A stretch of DNA of 18,768 bases, taken from NCBI GenBank assembly GCA_001929475.1, contig LXFE01000410.1, positions 1-18,768 of the forward strand, in the 5' to 3' direction. The notes under the pieces were generated by a model, which was not told the origin of the DNA, ran no database searches, and was given only the letters and a program-made list of their open reading frames with translations. Positions 1-9,216 of the stretch are shown in pieces (position 1 is the stretch's first letter; the number at the start of each line of letters is the position of its first letter). The translations under genes were made by a program, and so were the position numbers. The stretch is from Neolecta irregularis DAH-3. Taxonomy: Eukaryota > Ascomycota > Neolectomycetes > Neolectales > Neolectaceae.

Positions 1-1555
1 GCGGCGCGCCGCTCGGCCTCGCGCCGCGCGCGCTGTTCTTCGCGCCGCTTGCGCTGCTCCTCGAGCCTGAGCGCCTCAGCCTCGCGCCGCTGCTCCTCGA
101 GCTTGAGCGCCTCGGCCTCGCGCCGCTGCCGCTCCTCGTCCTTGCGCTGCTTCTCCAGCCGCCGCTTGTCCTTCTTCTTCTCCTTCTCCCGCGCCTTGCG
201 CAGCTCCCGCGTCTCGGCCTTGCGCGACTCCTCCTCGAGCTCCTCCAGCAGCCGCCGCTGCCGGTCCTGCGCAACCTTCTCGCGGTACGCATGCAGCACC
301 CGCTGCTCAAACATGCGCGCCGCAAACACCTGGAACATCCGCCGGCCCTCCGCCATCCGCTGCTCCTCAGACACGGCCTCCTTCCCGTCAGCCGGCACCC
401 CAGACCGCTCACCTCTTCGTCCTCATCCTCATCCTCGTCCTCATACTCGTCCTCGTCCTCGCCATACTCCTCCTCGTCCTCATACTCGGCCTGCGCTTCA
501 ATCGCCGCCTCCTCTTCCCGCTGCATCCGGCGCTCAGCCAGCTGCTCCATCATGTCGATAAACTTCTTGCCGTCGTTCTTGAGCAGATCGTCCGCAACAG
601 TAAGTATCCCGCCTACTATAAGCACTCCCCGCCGGCACTACACACCCTTCACCGTCAGGCTGTTGCCAAAAGTGAAAAAGTCGGGCCGCGGCTCCTCTTC
701 GTCTCCACTATACTCGTCCTCGTCGTAGTCCTCCTCCTCCCCGTACTCCTCATCCGTCTCTTCCTGCAGCGGCGTGCTGCCCGGGAACGGCCCCGCCAAC
801 GCATGCACTCCATACTGCCGCTGGTGGTTTGCGTACTGCTCCAGTTCTTCATAATATGCATTATACAACACCTCGAGCTCCTCCTCAATAGCATTCCTGC
901 AGTGAGCCCTCTCCTTTGAATTCCATACCTCTTTCTGCCGCACACGGTACACGAACACGTATGTTTCTGCTGCTCCTTCATCTTCTTCAACACCGCGTCC
1001 TTCTCTACTTTGACAAGTCCACGCCGTTCTCCCTCTCCCAGCTGAAGCCAAAACTCTTTTATCCGCTCTCGCTCCTCGCCCGTGCTCGTATTCCAGATCC
1101 GGTCCTTGTTTTTCCGCGGTATCTGGATAGACACGGACGCGTGGATTTCTGTGACAATCGTCTTGCCCTTGCTTTTCATCTGCGGCAGCGGGGGCGGGAG
1201 CTCAGAAGGGGGGAGATACGACAACGGCTGGTACGCATCTTCGTCTTCCTCCTCGCTGTCATACTCGCCCGGATTGCCAAACTCGCCAAACTGCTGTGAA
1301 ATTCCACGGTGGTATTCGTTGTGGGTTATGGGGTCCGGCGGAGGCGCTTCCTTTGCCTTTCGCCGCTTCTTCTTCTTCTTCTTGGACGAGGGGGGCGCGG
1401 CAGTGTCTGTGGGTTTGGCGTGGGCGTGGTTGTGGTTGTGGGTGCACTGTAGCCGGCTGTATGGATGCGGGGACTGGGGCTATATGTGAGTGGCATAGAG
1501 CAGAGCACCGTACGGCGGCGCCCTTGGCGATGTCCTGGGCGGGCTGGGCAGGCAT
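1..1555 (-). CDS. NST1: NST1-like stress response protein, 5' part; C-terminus off the left edge
   Basis: Exons (minus strand) 1555-1514, 1479-929, 896-646, 612-413 and 380-1, separated by introns of 34, 32, 33 and 32 nt; about 474 residues are visible. Joined, the protein starts [14 protein letters not shown], has a poly-Lys patch (about residues 45-55), then [17 protein letters not shown], the block [18 protein letters not shown], a [19 protein letters not shown] cysteine motif and [21 protein letters not shown]. Acidic stretches and [18 protein letters not shown] follow, then a long Glu/Arg/Lys coiled coil. This order is that of fungal NST1, which is linked to salt tolerance in budding yeast; its molecular role is unclear. 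The start is the first ATG of the only frame that splices into the conserved protein. The gene is very GC-rich. Each splice restores the expected NST1 sequence, so the family call is firm; only the C-terminus is missing. Confidence 0.93.
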
Positions 1556-1634
1556 GGTGGACGGCTGTCGGTCAAAAGGGCGGCACAGGCCGGGATAAAA
1601 GCAGCGGCGATGCTCCGCACGACGACCAGCCGCT

Positions 1635-1690
1635 GAGATATATGCTGCGAGATATATGCTGCGAGATATGTGCTGCGAGATATGTGCTGC
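1635..1690. repeat. Four tandem 14-bp repeats in the NST1/Rho intergenic region
   Basis: The unit GAGATATATGCTGC occurs twice, followed by two copies of GAGATATGTGCTGC, at 1635-1648, 1649-1662, 1663-1676 and 1677-1690. The array lies between the divergent start codons of NST1 (1555) and the Rho gene (1793), a 237-bp shared upstream region. It may carry binding sites or be a simple minisatellite; the sequence does not decide. Confidence 0.9.
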
Positions 1691-1792
1691 TCAAGAGGTT
1701 GGGGTGCAAAGCGACGTCTGTTGGTCGCTGCGCGGCGTTGCTTGGCTCTCCACCCAGGCCCTCGTCCTCTCCACCAAACCCCAAAACCCCCA

Positions 1793-2727
1793 ATGGGCAA
1801 CCACGAACCCATCAAACGGCATTCCTTCGTCAAATGCCTCCTCCCGCTCATCTGCTAGAAAGCTCGTCATCATCGGCGACGGCGCTACCGGAAAGACGTC
1901 CCTTCTCTCCGTATTCACCCTCGGCTTTTTTCCAAAGGTCTCCCGCCGGCCCGCCCCCAGGCTAATATCCTAGGACTATGTATGCATCCCCCATCACCAG
2001 CCCGGGTTCACCGCTAGCTGCCCACCGTCTTTGAGCACTACGTCTCGGACTGCCGCGTATGCAGCGTCCCGCCGGCCCCCGCTGACCATCCAGGTCGATG
2101 GCAAGTCAGTGCAGCTGGCGTTATGGTATGTGGCTGTCCCGTAGTTGTGAGCCGTGTCTGATTACTTGTGCTTTCGTACTGCAGGGACACAGCGTATATG
2201 CCCTCCTCTACCCCCTTGTCCGCTCACTGACTTGATAGAGGCCAAGAAGATTATGAGGTACGCAACCCACCCCCCTCGGTTCTAACGCCATCCAGCGTCT
2301 AAGGCCCTTGTGTTACAACAAATCCCACGTCATCGTCATTGCTTACTCGGTCGATAACCCCGACTCGCTGGAAAACGTCCAGACAAAGGTTTTCAACACA
2401 CCCCCATTTATATCTCATTGCAAGTGGTACGAGGAAGCTACTTCGCTATGCCCCGGCGTGCCCATCATCCTCGTAGGCCTTAAAGCCGACCTTCGTCGAA
2501 ATCCCCAGGCTATCGAAGCCATGCGTTTAAAAAGCCTCAATTTCGTCGATTCAAAGGAAGCCGAAGCCGTGTCGAGATCTATTGGTGCTAAAAAGTTTTT
2601 AGAATGCAGTGCTCTTGAAAGTGATAAAGTTGACGATGTATTTGAAGCCGCTACGAGAGCCGCAATCACTTTTCAAGAGGCCAGTGACTCTGGGGGAGTC
2701 TTTGCAAATTGCTGTGTACTTTTCTGA
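1793..2727 (+). CDS. Rho-family small GTPase (Rho2/Rho3-like), nine exons with micro-exons
   Basis: Exons 1793-1828, 1863-1937, 1974-1979, 2018-2056, 2094-2125, 2185-2193, 2239-2257, 2296-2388 and 2425-2727 give 203 residues. The G boxes are all present: P-loop GDGATGKT, switch I DYLPTVFEHY, G3 DTAGQEDYERLRPL, G4 GLKADL and G5 ECSAL. The Rho insert helix follows G4. The protein ends CCVLF, a CaaX box suited to prenylation and membrane anchoring. Rho proteins switch between GTP and GDP states and direct polarity, actin and wall synthesis. Exon 3 is only 6 nt (Asp-Tyr) and exon 6 is 9 nt. The start is uncertain. ATG 1793 with a 34-nt first intron (1829-1862, AAG acceptor) gives RHSFLVIIGDG. The frame reading straight through gives the more typical SSARKLVIIGDG, but its nearest ATG is far upstream, at 1656. 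The subfamily is inferred from remembered family resemblance. Confidence 0.9.
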
Positions 2728-3060
2728 TTGGGTAGTAGTCCTCATCCCTTCTAGCTGAATCATAGACACATCGGCGTTTGGGCTCGAGAGAGCGTGATTC
2801 TGTTAACTTGTCTTTTTTGGTCTCTAGACTTTTTCCTCTGGAATGCTCCAACCTTGATTTCTTCTGTCGAGCGGGTGTTTGTGGTATCAGAATAATAGCA
2901 ATAATTCGATAGATGTTTCATTTTCGAAATGATCTTGAAGCATGTAGGTAGTCTTACTGAAAGTTTAAAAAGAATATTTGTTTATGTATTATTACAGACT
3001 TGCAACTGGGTACATCGTGTCACCTGAAATTCCTGTCGCCCTCTCCTCACCCCCAAAATC
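2728..3060. other. Intergenic region between the Rho gene and SmG
   Basis: Downstream of the Rho stop and upstream of the SmG ATG. It is AT-rich, in contrast to the upstream genes. I see no convincing gene, RNA or repeat. It should hold the Rho 3' UTR and the SmG promoter. Confidence 0.6.
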
Positions 3061-3479
3061 ATGTCCGGAGTAAAAGTTCCCCAGCCAGAATTGAAAAAGG
3101 TATTCCCATATCTCATTATATTTCTCACCAGATAGTATATGGATAAGAAAATATTTGTACGGGTCTTTCTCTTGGCGTTGGCCAATTTTATAGATTCAGT
3201 TGGACGGGAAACGAAAAGTCATCGGCACACTACGAGGCTACGACGTACTCCCAAAAACACCGCCAAACCTAACGAAAAGCTCTTCTTAAACATCGTACTC
3301 GAAGACGCCGTGGAAGAAAAAGACAGTGGAGAAAAACCGAAAATTGGAACAGTGGTAGGACGCCTTTTAACCCTCGCTGATCCTCTAGGTGATTCGCGGG
3401 AAAAGTGTAGTTATGATAGAGGTATATTTCCGTGTTTTTGCCACTTGCTCACTGCACCAAGACCTTGGAGAAGATATAG
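3061..3479 (+). CDS. Small nuclear ribonucleoprotein G (SmG), core spliceosomal Sm protein
   Basis: Six exons: 3061-3099, 3136-3156, 3194-3244, 3280-3354, 3389-3421 and 3462-3479. Introns are 36, 37, 35, 34 and 40 nt, all in phase 0. The 78-residue product reads MSGVKVPQPELKKYMDKKIF, then IQLDGKRKVIGTLRGYDLF (Sm1 motif), NIVLEDAVEEKDSGEKPKIG and VIRGKSVVMIETLEKI (Sm2 motif). Length and sequence are those of SmG, one of the seven Sm proteins that ring the U1, U2, U4 and U5 snRNAs in the nucleus. The start is the only ATG placed to give the conserved PELKKYMDK N-terminus. Five introns in a 78-residue gene is striking, and the introns interrupt a component of the machine that removes them. The CDS contains no internal stop once spliced. 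Confidence 0.95.
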
Positions 3480-3960
3480 ATCGGTGGAAACCCATTGGTT
3501 GGTAGGCTATTTGTAGGCGAAATCTTTTTGTATTTCTTGAACAGATATTGAAATATTTCAGGTACCTTTTCAGCTGTAAACACAAGAACGTGGTCTCGAC
3601 TCGCTTCGGTAATTGGAGTTCCTTTACGTTGGCGATTTAGATCGAGGATGGGTTCTAGATGGACGACTTTAGAATACTGACCCAAAATGATCAACTAGAT
3701 CCTCCTATTGATCGACGATCTGCGCTTTGGTCAATATTGCGTAATATTATTTCTGTCCTGTCGGTGTTGAAGTCGGCACACCTACCGTGCTGTGAAACCA
3801 TTGCAGCAACATATATTCGAGCAATGTCTGTCTTTGATTACGTTCAAGGCCAGAACATAAACGCCCTCTACATGGTTCCGGAAATACGACCCGCTCTGGC
3901 TACCGTTAATATACCGTTTGTCTTTTGACGAGATCTAGACTGTCGCTAGCCCACAATCCA
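3449..3960 (-). other. Unassigned stretch with protein-like minus-strand open frames
   Basis: Between SmG and the reductase gene I cannot assign a gene. The minus strand has an 81-codon open frame (3694-3449) containing EPILDLNRQRKGTPITEASR and EKVPEIFQYLFKKYKK. A second open piece in another frame (about 3830-3700) contains RTEIILRNIDQSADRRSIGG. A good 40-nt intron candidate, 3869-3830, would lie upstream. I could not join these pieces into one frame with GT...AG borders. The last codons of the first frame are antisense to the final SmG exon. The stretch is either a small intron-rich gene I do not recognise, a decayed gene or chance. Confidence 0.25.
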
Positions 3961-4042
3961 TAAATTAGTTTTCCTTGTCCTGCTTGCTGATTCTTGGTCA
4001 TGTAGATAAATACTCTGGTGGCCCCATCTATCGTTCAGTATT

Positions 4043-5530
4043 ATGGTCTTTAGCAATTCTTTCCACTCTGATGGTATCTACCACGGTTTACCTGATATTC
4101 CAACAACAATCACCGGGAAATCTGCAATCGTCTGCGGATCCAATGGCATCAGCGTACGTTGTCATCACCATCTACCTTCTCAGCTCCATCTCAGGGTACC
4201 CACATGCTCCGAGTTCTCAAGAAATCTCCACAGCGCTGGTCTAAAGTCTATTCCATCTCCCGTCGCCCGTCAATGGAGCCTCTACCAGATCATTTTTCCC
4301 ATCTCATAATAGATTTGGAAATGCCCGTCGACGAAATCGCAACTGTATTGAAACAAGCAAATGTTCAAGCGTACACATCATATACCCTCCAATCTCTGAT
4401 TTCTTTTAAGCGATTATGTATTTTATTTCGCGTACAAACAACCGGCACCCAAACCTGGATCCAATCCATGGTCCTGCGCAAGAGAACTAGCCGAGATAAA
4501 CGGTACTCTCCGTACCTTTTTCAATATTAATACTATCAAGGCACCCTCTTTAACAATTTCCTCAATAGTTTGACGGTCGCTGGTATAAAACCCGAACGAA
4601 TCCTTTTACAAACTGGAACCAAGAATTATGGGTGCCATTTAGGACCATATTTTTGTCCTGGTCGTGAAGAAGATCCCCGAATTGAACAGGAACCGAATTT
4701 TTATTACACGGAAGAAGATACCATGTGGAAATGGTGTTTGCAGAATAAAGTCGATTGGAACATTGCGATGCCATGTGTCATGCAGGGAACAGTTAGAGAC
4801 GGAATACAATCAATCATTAACCCGATCGGTGTGTATGCAGCTATTCAAAAAGTGCTAGGTCGCAAGATGATCTGGCCTTCTGATTTCACAGCCTGGGAAA
4901 CTGAACAAGCGCAGTCGAACGGGTATTTAAATGCCTATCTAGAAGAATGGGCGGTTTTAAACCCGGAAGCCGCGAATGAAAAGTTCAATGCGACGGATGG
5001 ATCGTATTTCACTTGGGCGAGAGCTTGGCCTAGAATCGCGGCTCGATACGGGATAGAATGGGAGGGTCCTTCAGAGGCAAATGAAGGCAAGTACCAAGTA
5101 ACGGAGACATACACGGTCCCTCCGCCCATCGGGTAAGATCATCGCGCAAAGTTTTATAATGTGGAAAGATATGGCGGAACTGCAAGGGTTCGAATACATA
5201 GCTCGCTAGCCGCTTGGAGCCAAGAGCCTAAAGTTCGAGAAACGTGGTACAAGTTGGCCAAAGAACAGGGGTTACCAATGGAATACATTGAAAAAACTGA
5301 CCGGTTCTGGTTTGCAGATTATATTCTAGCCTGGTCATGGCCCATTACACAAAGGTATGTCGTTTCACCCACAATAAAAGTCTAATATTTATAGCATGGA
5401 CAAAACTCGTAAAATGGGGTTCATGGGAACTTGTAACTCTGAGGAGGCAATCATTGATTTGATAAAAGAATGCGAAGAATTGCATATCTTACCCAATGTT
5501 TTGCTCAACGAGGATAATGTCAAGGACTAG
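4043..5530 (+). CDS. PRISE-type NAD(P)-dependent reductase (5-beta-reductase-like SDR)
   Basis: Exons 4043-4153, 4195-4370, 4411-4502, 4541-5132, 5169-5354 and 5395-5530 (introns 41, 40, 38, 36 and 40 nt) give 430 residues, a normal length. The N-terminus has DGIYHGLPDIPTTITGKSAI and then VCGSNGISGTHML, a Rossmann nucleotide-binding motif. YVFYFAYKQP, LLQTGTKNYGCHLGP and EPNFYYTEEDTMWKW follow. The Lys in TGTKNYG and the Tyr in NFYY match the catalytic Lys and Tyr of progesterone 5-beta-reductase-like (PRISE) enzymes, which reduce activated double bonds with NADPH. The C-terminus (QKVLGRKMIWPSDFTAWE, YLEEWAV, SMDKTRKMGF) fits fungal members. The substrate cannot be read from sequence. The last exon ends in an extended VLLNEDNVKD tail. 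No signal peptide or membrane segment is visible, so it is probably cytosolic. The start ATG immediately precedes the conserved N-terminus. Confidence 0.9.
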
Positions 5531-6072
5531 ACAAAGAGCTCAGATCATCATGAGAATTTCTGATATTGGTGGCTTTGAAAGTGGACTAATATTGATATTT
5601 ATTGACAATTGTACCTTTCACTTGGAACCCCTCATCCAATTGATGTGTCATATCAGTTACCAAAATCGTGCTTCGTGATGGCGGTTGAGGTTCGACTGTT
5701 CCCAAACTGAGATTAATTCGCCGCGAGGAAGCCAGTAACTGTCCCTGCCTGGCAGGAAACAATGCTTTGCAAGATATTTTAGGAGTATGGGGCGTGCTGA
5801 CGAGTCACCGGGTCTTAGCTTAGCTTTCCATTTTTTTATCTACAACGTGTATTGGAAGGAAGTAGTGTACAATATAGTTAGTCCTCTGCCCCTCTTTCTT
5901 TATAACGAATATCAAAGATCAAAAAAAAAACCTTAAAAGTCTACCGGCTACTACTACCCGCCCATTTAACAATCAACAATCGCTTTATCTCCATCCTTTT
6001 GACGACTTTAACCCTTGGGACGGATTCTGCGCGACAAAGTGAAAAGCCGGAAGGCCACTTCTCGTCGACTTT
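5531..6072 (+). other. Intergenic region downstream of the reductase gene
   Basis: About 540 bp with no gene I can support. It holds short open frames, a T-rich tract near 5829-5838 and an A10 run near 5922. It contains the reductase 3' UTR and possibly the promoter of the doubtful small ORF that follows. Confidence 0.5.
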
Positions 6073-6308
6073 ATGGGACGACAATCTATTGGCTACAGAA
6101 TATCAGATTGCCAGAATGAGCTTTTTCACGAAAAGATCAGCCTCTTGACTGTAACTGTTCACCTCAGAATCCACAAAGAGATCTGCAGGTCGCTGAGTCT
6201 AATTCTGGTCGTCATCCCGCAAGTCCAATTGATGCAAGGCTGGCAGAAAGATTGACCTTGGCGAAAATTCAGACGCTGAGGGAGAAACTAGCTAGTTTTC
6301 TATATTAG
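6073..6308 (+). CDS. Doubtful small two-exon ORF
   Basis: A model with exons 6073-6150 and 6189-6308 and a 38-nt intron (GTAACT...CTGCAG) gives 65 residues. These include AESNSGRHPASPIDARLAER and LTLAKIQTLREKLASF, a plausible amphipathic helix near the C-terminus. The intron length and borders resemble those of the firm genes here. I recognise no family. Other frames in the same stretch are also open: one upstream gives ARQSEKPEGHFS and could replace the first exon through a 35-nt intron at 6065-6099. The region may be a decayed gene. Confidence 0.22.
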
Positions 6309-6358
6309 CAACCCGCAGAGTACACGTCCTAGAAAACGGAAAGATTGAGAAACGAGGC

Positions 6359-6569
6359 ATGACTAAACTAGACCATGAGGCAACTAGCCATTCCCCGGTC
6401 GAGGGTGGAGTGGGTTTGGCCTCCTCCCTTCCAGAGGTCATAGTTCTGAGACTGAATATGATGATTGTTGGATTAGGGCCAGTATGAGGAGATGGAGCGA
6501 GAGAAGACAAGTCGAGTGAATAGCAAGAAACCATCTACCAATCACTGCATGAGTCTTGTGACAAATTGA
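6359..6569 (+). CDS. Doubtful small two-exon ORF
   Basis: Exons 6359-6436 and 6477-6569 around a 40-nt GT...TAG intron would encode 56 residues, starting MTKLDHEATSHSPVEGGVGL and including GQYEEMEREKTSRVNSKKP. The intron size fits this genome, but no family is recognised and the upstream frame is interrupted by a TAG at about 6293. It could be the 3' end of the preceding candidate or chance. Confidence 0.15.
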
Positions 6570-7109
6570 ACATGACCGTTTCCTTTGAGCATGCGCTATG
6601 AAAGTCCGGCTGCAACTAGTCGCGTGATATGCTTTCTTATAAGCATTCTTGCGCTCATATCCCCTATTCATTGTGTCCACGCGAAACGGGAGTAAATATT
6701 CGTTGGTGCTCGTCTCCTTTCTTTGGGCTTCCAGCCGGCTCAGAACTGCAAGCTCAGACAGAGCGTCCTGCTTTTATTGACAGATCAAGCTTTCGCTGCC
6801 ATCCAATCGCCTTGAGGCAATGAGGACCAGCCTGCTTTCCAGGCAGCTACGCATCCATCAGCAGCAGCGGGCGGCGCGGCTAGTCCTGAACCCATGACTC
6901 TTGATGGGAGTACACCCTATTTAAGAGACGCCGCTCTAAGCTTCCGTGACGTGTATCAATGGCTGGAGGCGGCATATAAAATTAGCGGGGCGCCCCAGTG
7001 TCATTTACTTCGTCCCTCTACGGCGGTTGCATTTCCCCACATCCCCACACCGGCACTTCTATCTCCTGTTTACACGCACGCGATCTTCAAGGTAGCACGA
7101 TATTTGACC
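6570..7109 (+). promoter_or_regulatory. Upstream region of the glucoamylase gene with a TATA box
   Basis: TATAAAAT lies at 6975-6982, about 128 nt before the chosen glucoamylase ATG (7110). This spacing suits a fungal core promoter and argues against upstream ATGs such as 6894, which would precede the TATA box. Nothing else in the 540 bp is supported. Confidence 0.5.
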
Positions 7110-9094
7110 ATGGGCCCGGCGCCCGCCGAATTTGAAGAAAAGTACCGCACGTCGCACGAGCCTAGCAGTTATCATACAGCCGAAAATAGGCTTCCTCGAT
7201 GGGCTGAGCCTCGTGAACCTCCAAGAATAAAATGGCTCGATGGGCATCGCATTCGTGTTATGCTCTTGTCTCTCTTCCTCTTGGTCGGTTTATCGACTTT
7301 TGCTCGCGATCACCACTCGGATCGAGTTGCAGACGAGGCGTGGATCAACTCGGAATACGAAATCGCCTTGGATCTTTTTCAAAAAAACATTCATCCCCCC
7401 GGTACAAGCCCCGGCACGGTTGTCGCAAGCGATTCTAAACACAGTCCTAATTATTGGTATCATGTATGGCTTTGCACATAGAGCTATGCTGACATTCTTC
7501 TAGTGGGTTCGGGATGCAGCAATCGTCATGGATGTACTTCTAATTTAAGACATCTTATTGATTAGAAGACTCTTGTTACTCTATATGAGTCTCCGGAAAC
7601 CTCTACAGCGGATAAGGATAAGTATGAAAACCTATTGAAAGAGTATGTGGGACATGAGTACGTTATCCAACACACTCAAAATCCATCGGGGAACTATGGA
7701 TATAATGGTCAAGGTGGAGGTATGCTACATACTTGTACTCGAATATTATCTAATTTTCAGGGTTGGGTGAGCCCAAGTACAGATATAAAATATCTGGCTG
7801 ATATCAAGGTTCAACGTTGACGACACTGCTTTCACTGGTGCGGACCTGTTCCTCAGCAAAGGCTAACATGCAGATAACTGGGGAAGGCCTCAAGTATATC
7901 CAGTCTAAACAAAATATATTCAATAGCTTAGAATGATGGTCCTGCATTACGCGCCATGACACTGGTTCGATTCGCTCGAGCTTATCTCTCGAGATATTCG
8001 TATTCTACGGCTGCTATATCTTACATTACCGAGCTGTACGATAGTAAATATCCTACAGAGTCTGGTTTGTCGGATCGGCTCGATGTGCCTGACAATTAGT
8101 CATCAAAGCGGATTTGGAGTACATAGGCCACCGATTCGATCAGTGGTACAACTTTGATCTCTGGGAAGAAGTCACCAACTCGCTTCACTATTTCACCCTC
8201 CAAGTTCAAAGATGCGCTCTTATTGAGGGAGCTCTTCTCGCAGATGTTCTCGGAGATTCTGGCGCTGCGGATTGGTATAATGCTATTTCCAGTAATATCA
8301 CCACTACCCTAGATCGTTTCTGGGACCCAAATCGAGGCATTATTCGCAGTCATGAACAGGAGATAAGGTATGTCCTATGTCATCTCCAAGTTGACCCTAG
8401 AAAATCCAATCTTGATATTTCTACCCTTCTTGGAATTTTGCATGGTTCTGGCAAGGTACACTATCAGTTATCACAGCCAGGTACACCTACTATTTCGCTC
8501 GCGTTTTTAAAAAGTATAGATAGCGATCGTATCTTCTCAACTCTAAACAAATTGAATGCATCTTTTGCTCATGAGTATGCTTTGAACAGTGGCCGTCGCT
8601 ACCCAGCGATTGGAAGATATCCAGAGTAAGCAGTGGATTCTATTACTATCTGAAATGTCTAGAGATTTATACTATAACGGGAATCCATGGTTTCTCGCAA
8701 CTCTGGCATACGCAGAGCTACTCTACCGATCGTTGCTTTACTGGGGCTCGACGGGATCTGTGACCGTCACTTCCGTCTCGATTGATTTTTTCCAAGCATA
8801 TAAACCAATCTCAGCCGGTAGCTACCCTTCGTACAGTACCGAATTTTCAGAAATTATCTGCGGGGTGTGGAAAGATGCTGAAAGCCGACTTGGAATTGTT
8901 CAAGAATTTGCTACCGATGGGATCATGGCAGAACAATTTGATAGGTATCGGATTATTGTAGAAGCTATCTGATCTCATCTAGGAATACCGGTGAGCAGTT
9001 GTCTGCAACAAATCTAACTTGGAATTACGGTGAATACTTGAGAACATATTGGGCTCGTAAGGACGCCTCGGCATTTGCGGATCAATGCAATTAG
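7110..9094 (+). CDS. GH15 glucoamylase with N-terminal membrane anchor, eleven exons
   Basis: Exons 7110-7463, 7504-7533, 7566-7719, 7761-7776, 7809-7837, 7874-7893, 7932-8064, 8100-8367, 8401-8625, 8663-8944 and 8983-9094 give 540 residues; introns are 32-41 nt. Residues 1-45 are polar, followed by the hydrophobic stretch VMLLSLFLLVGLSTFA, so it looks like a type II signal-anchor protein. The catalytic domain follows: [62 protein letters not shown] and MAEQFDRNTGEQLSATNLTW. By family knowledge, the second Glu of LWEE is the general acid and the Glu of AEQFD the general base; both are intact. The enzyme releases beta-glucose from the ends of alpha-1,4-glucans. No starch-binding domain is present, which fits glycogen turnover as in yeast SGA1. 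The start has adenine at -3. Exons 4-6 are only 16, 29 and 20 nt. Confidence 0.94.
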
Positions 9095-9216
9095 GGTATA
9101 GAGGGGAAATATTTTTATTCATTTTATCTTGTATGAGTATTTTAACCAGCATGATAAATAAGCACAAGGCATCATTGTGAGTCTTCGTCAGTGCCATTGT
9201 TGCGATACTTTCTTTA

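Noticed and set aside
49-1299. Long plus-strand Ser/Arg/Pro-rich open frames opposite NST1
   Set aside because: They are antisense shadows of the Glu/Lys/Arg-rich GC-rich NST1 exons, which splice to a conserved protein.
1819-1858. A GC-AG first intron (40 nt) in the Rho gene
   Set aside because: It would give a nice IKRKLVIIGDG junction, but the donor context is poor. A 34-nt GT...AAG intron at 1829-1862 explains the frame without an unusual donor.
5689-5701. GGTTCGACTGT as a second MITE terminus
   Set aside because: Only 11 bases match, with no partner terminus or TA duplication nearby; probably chance.
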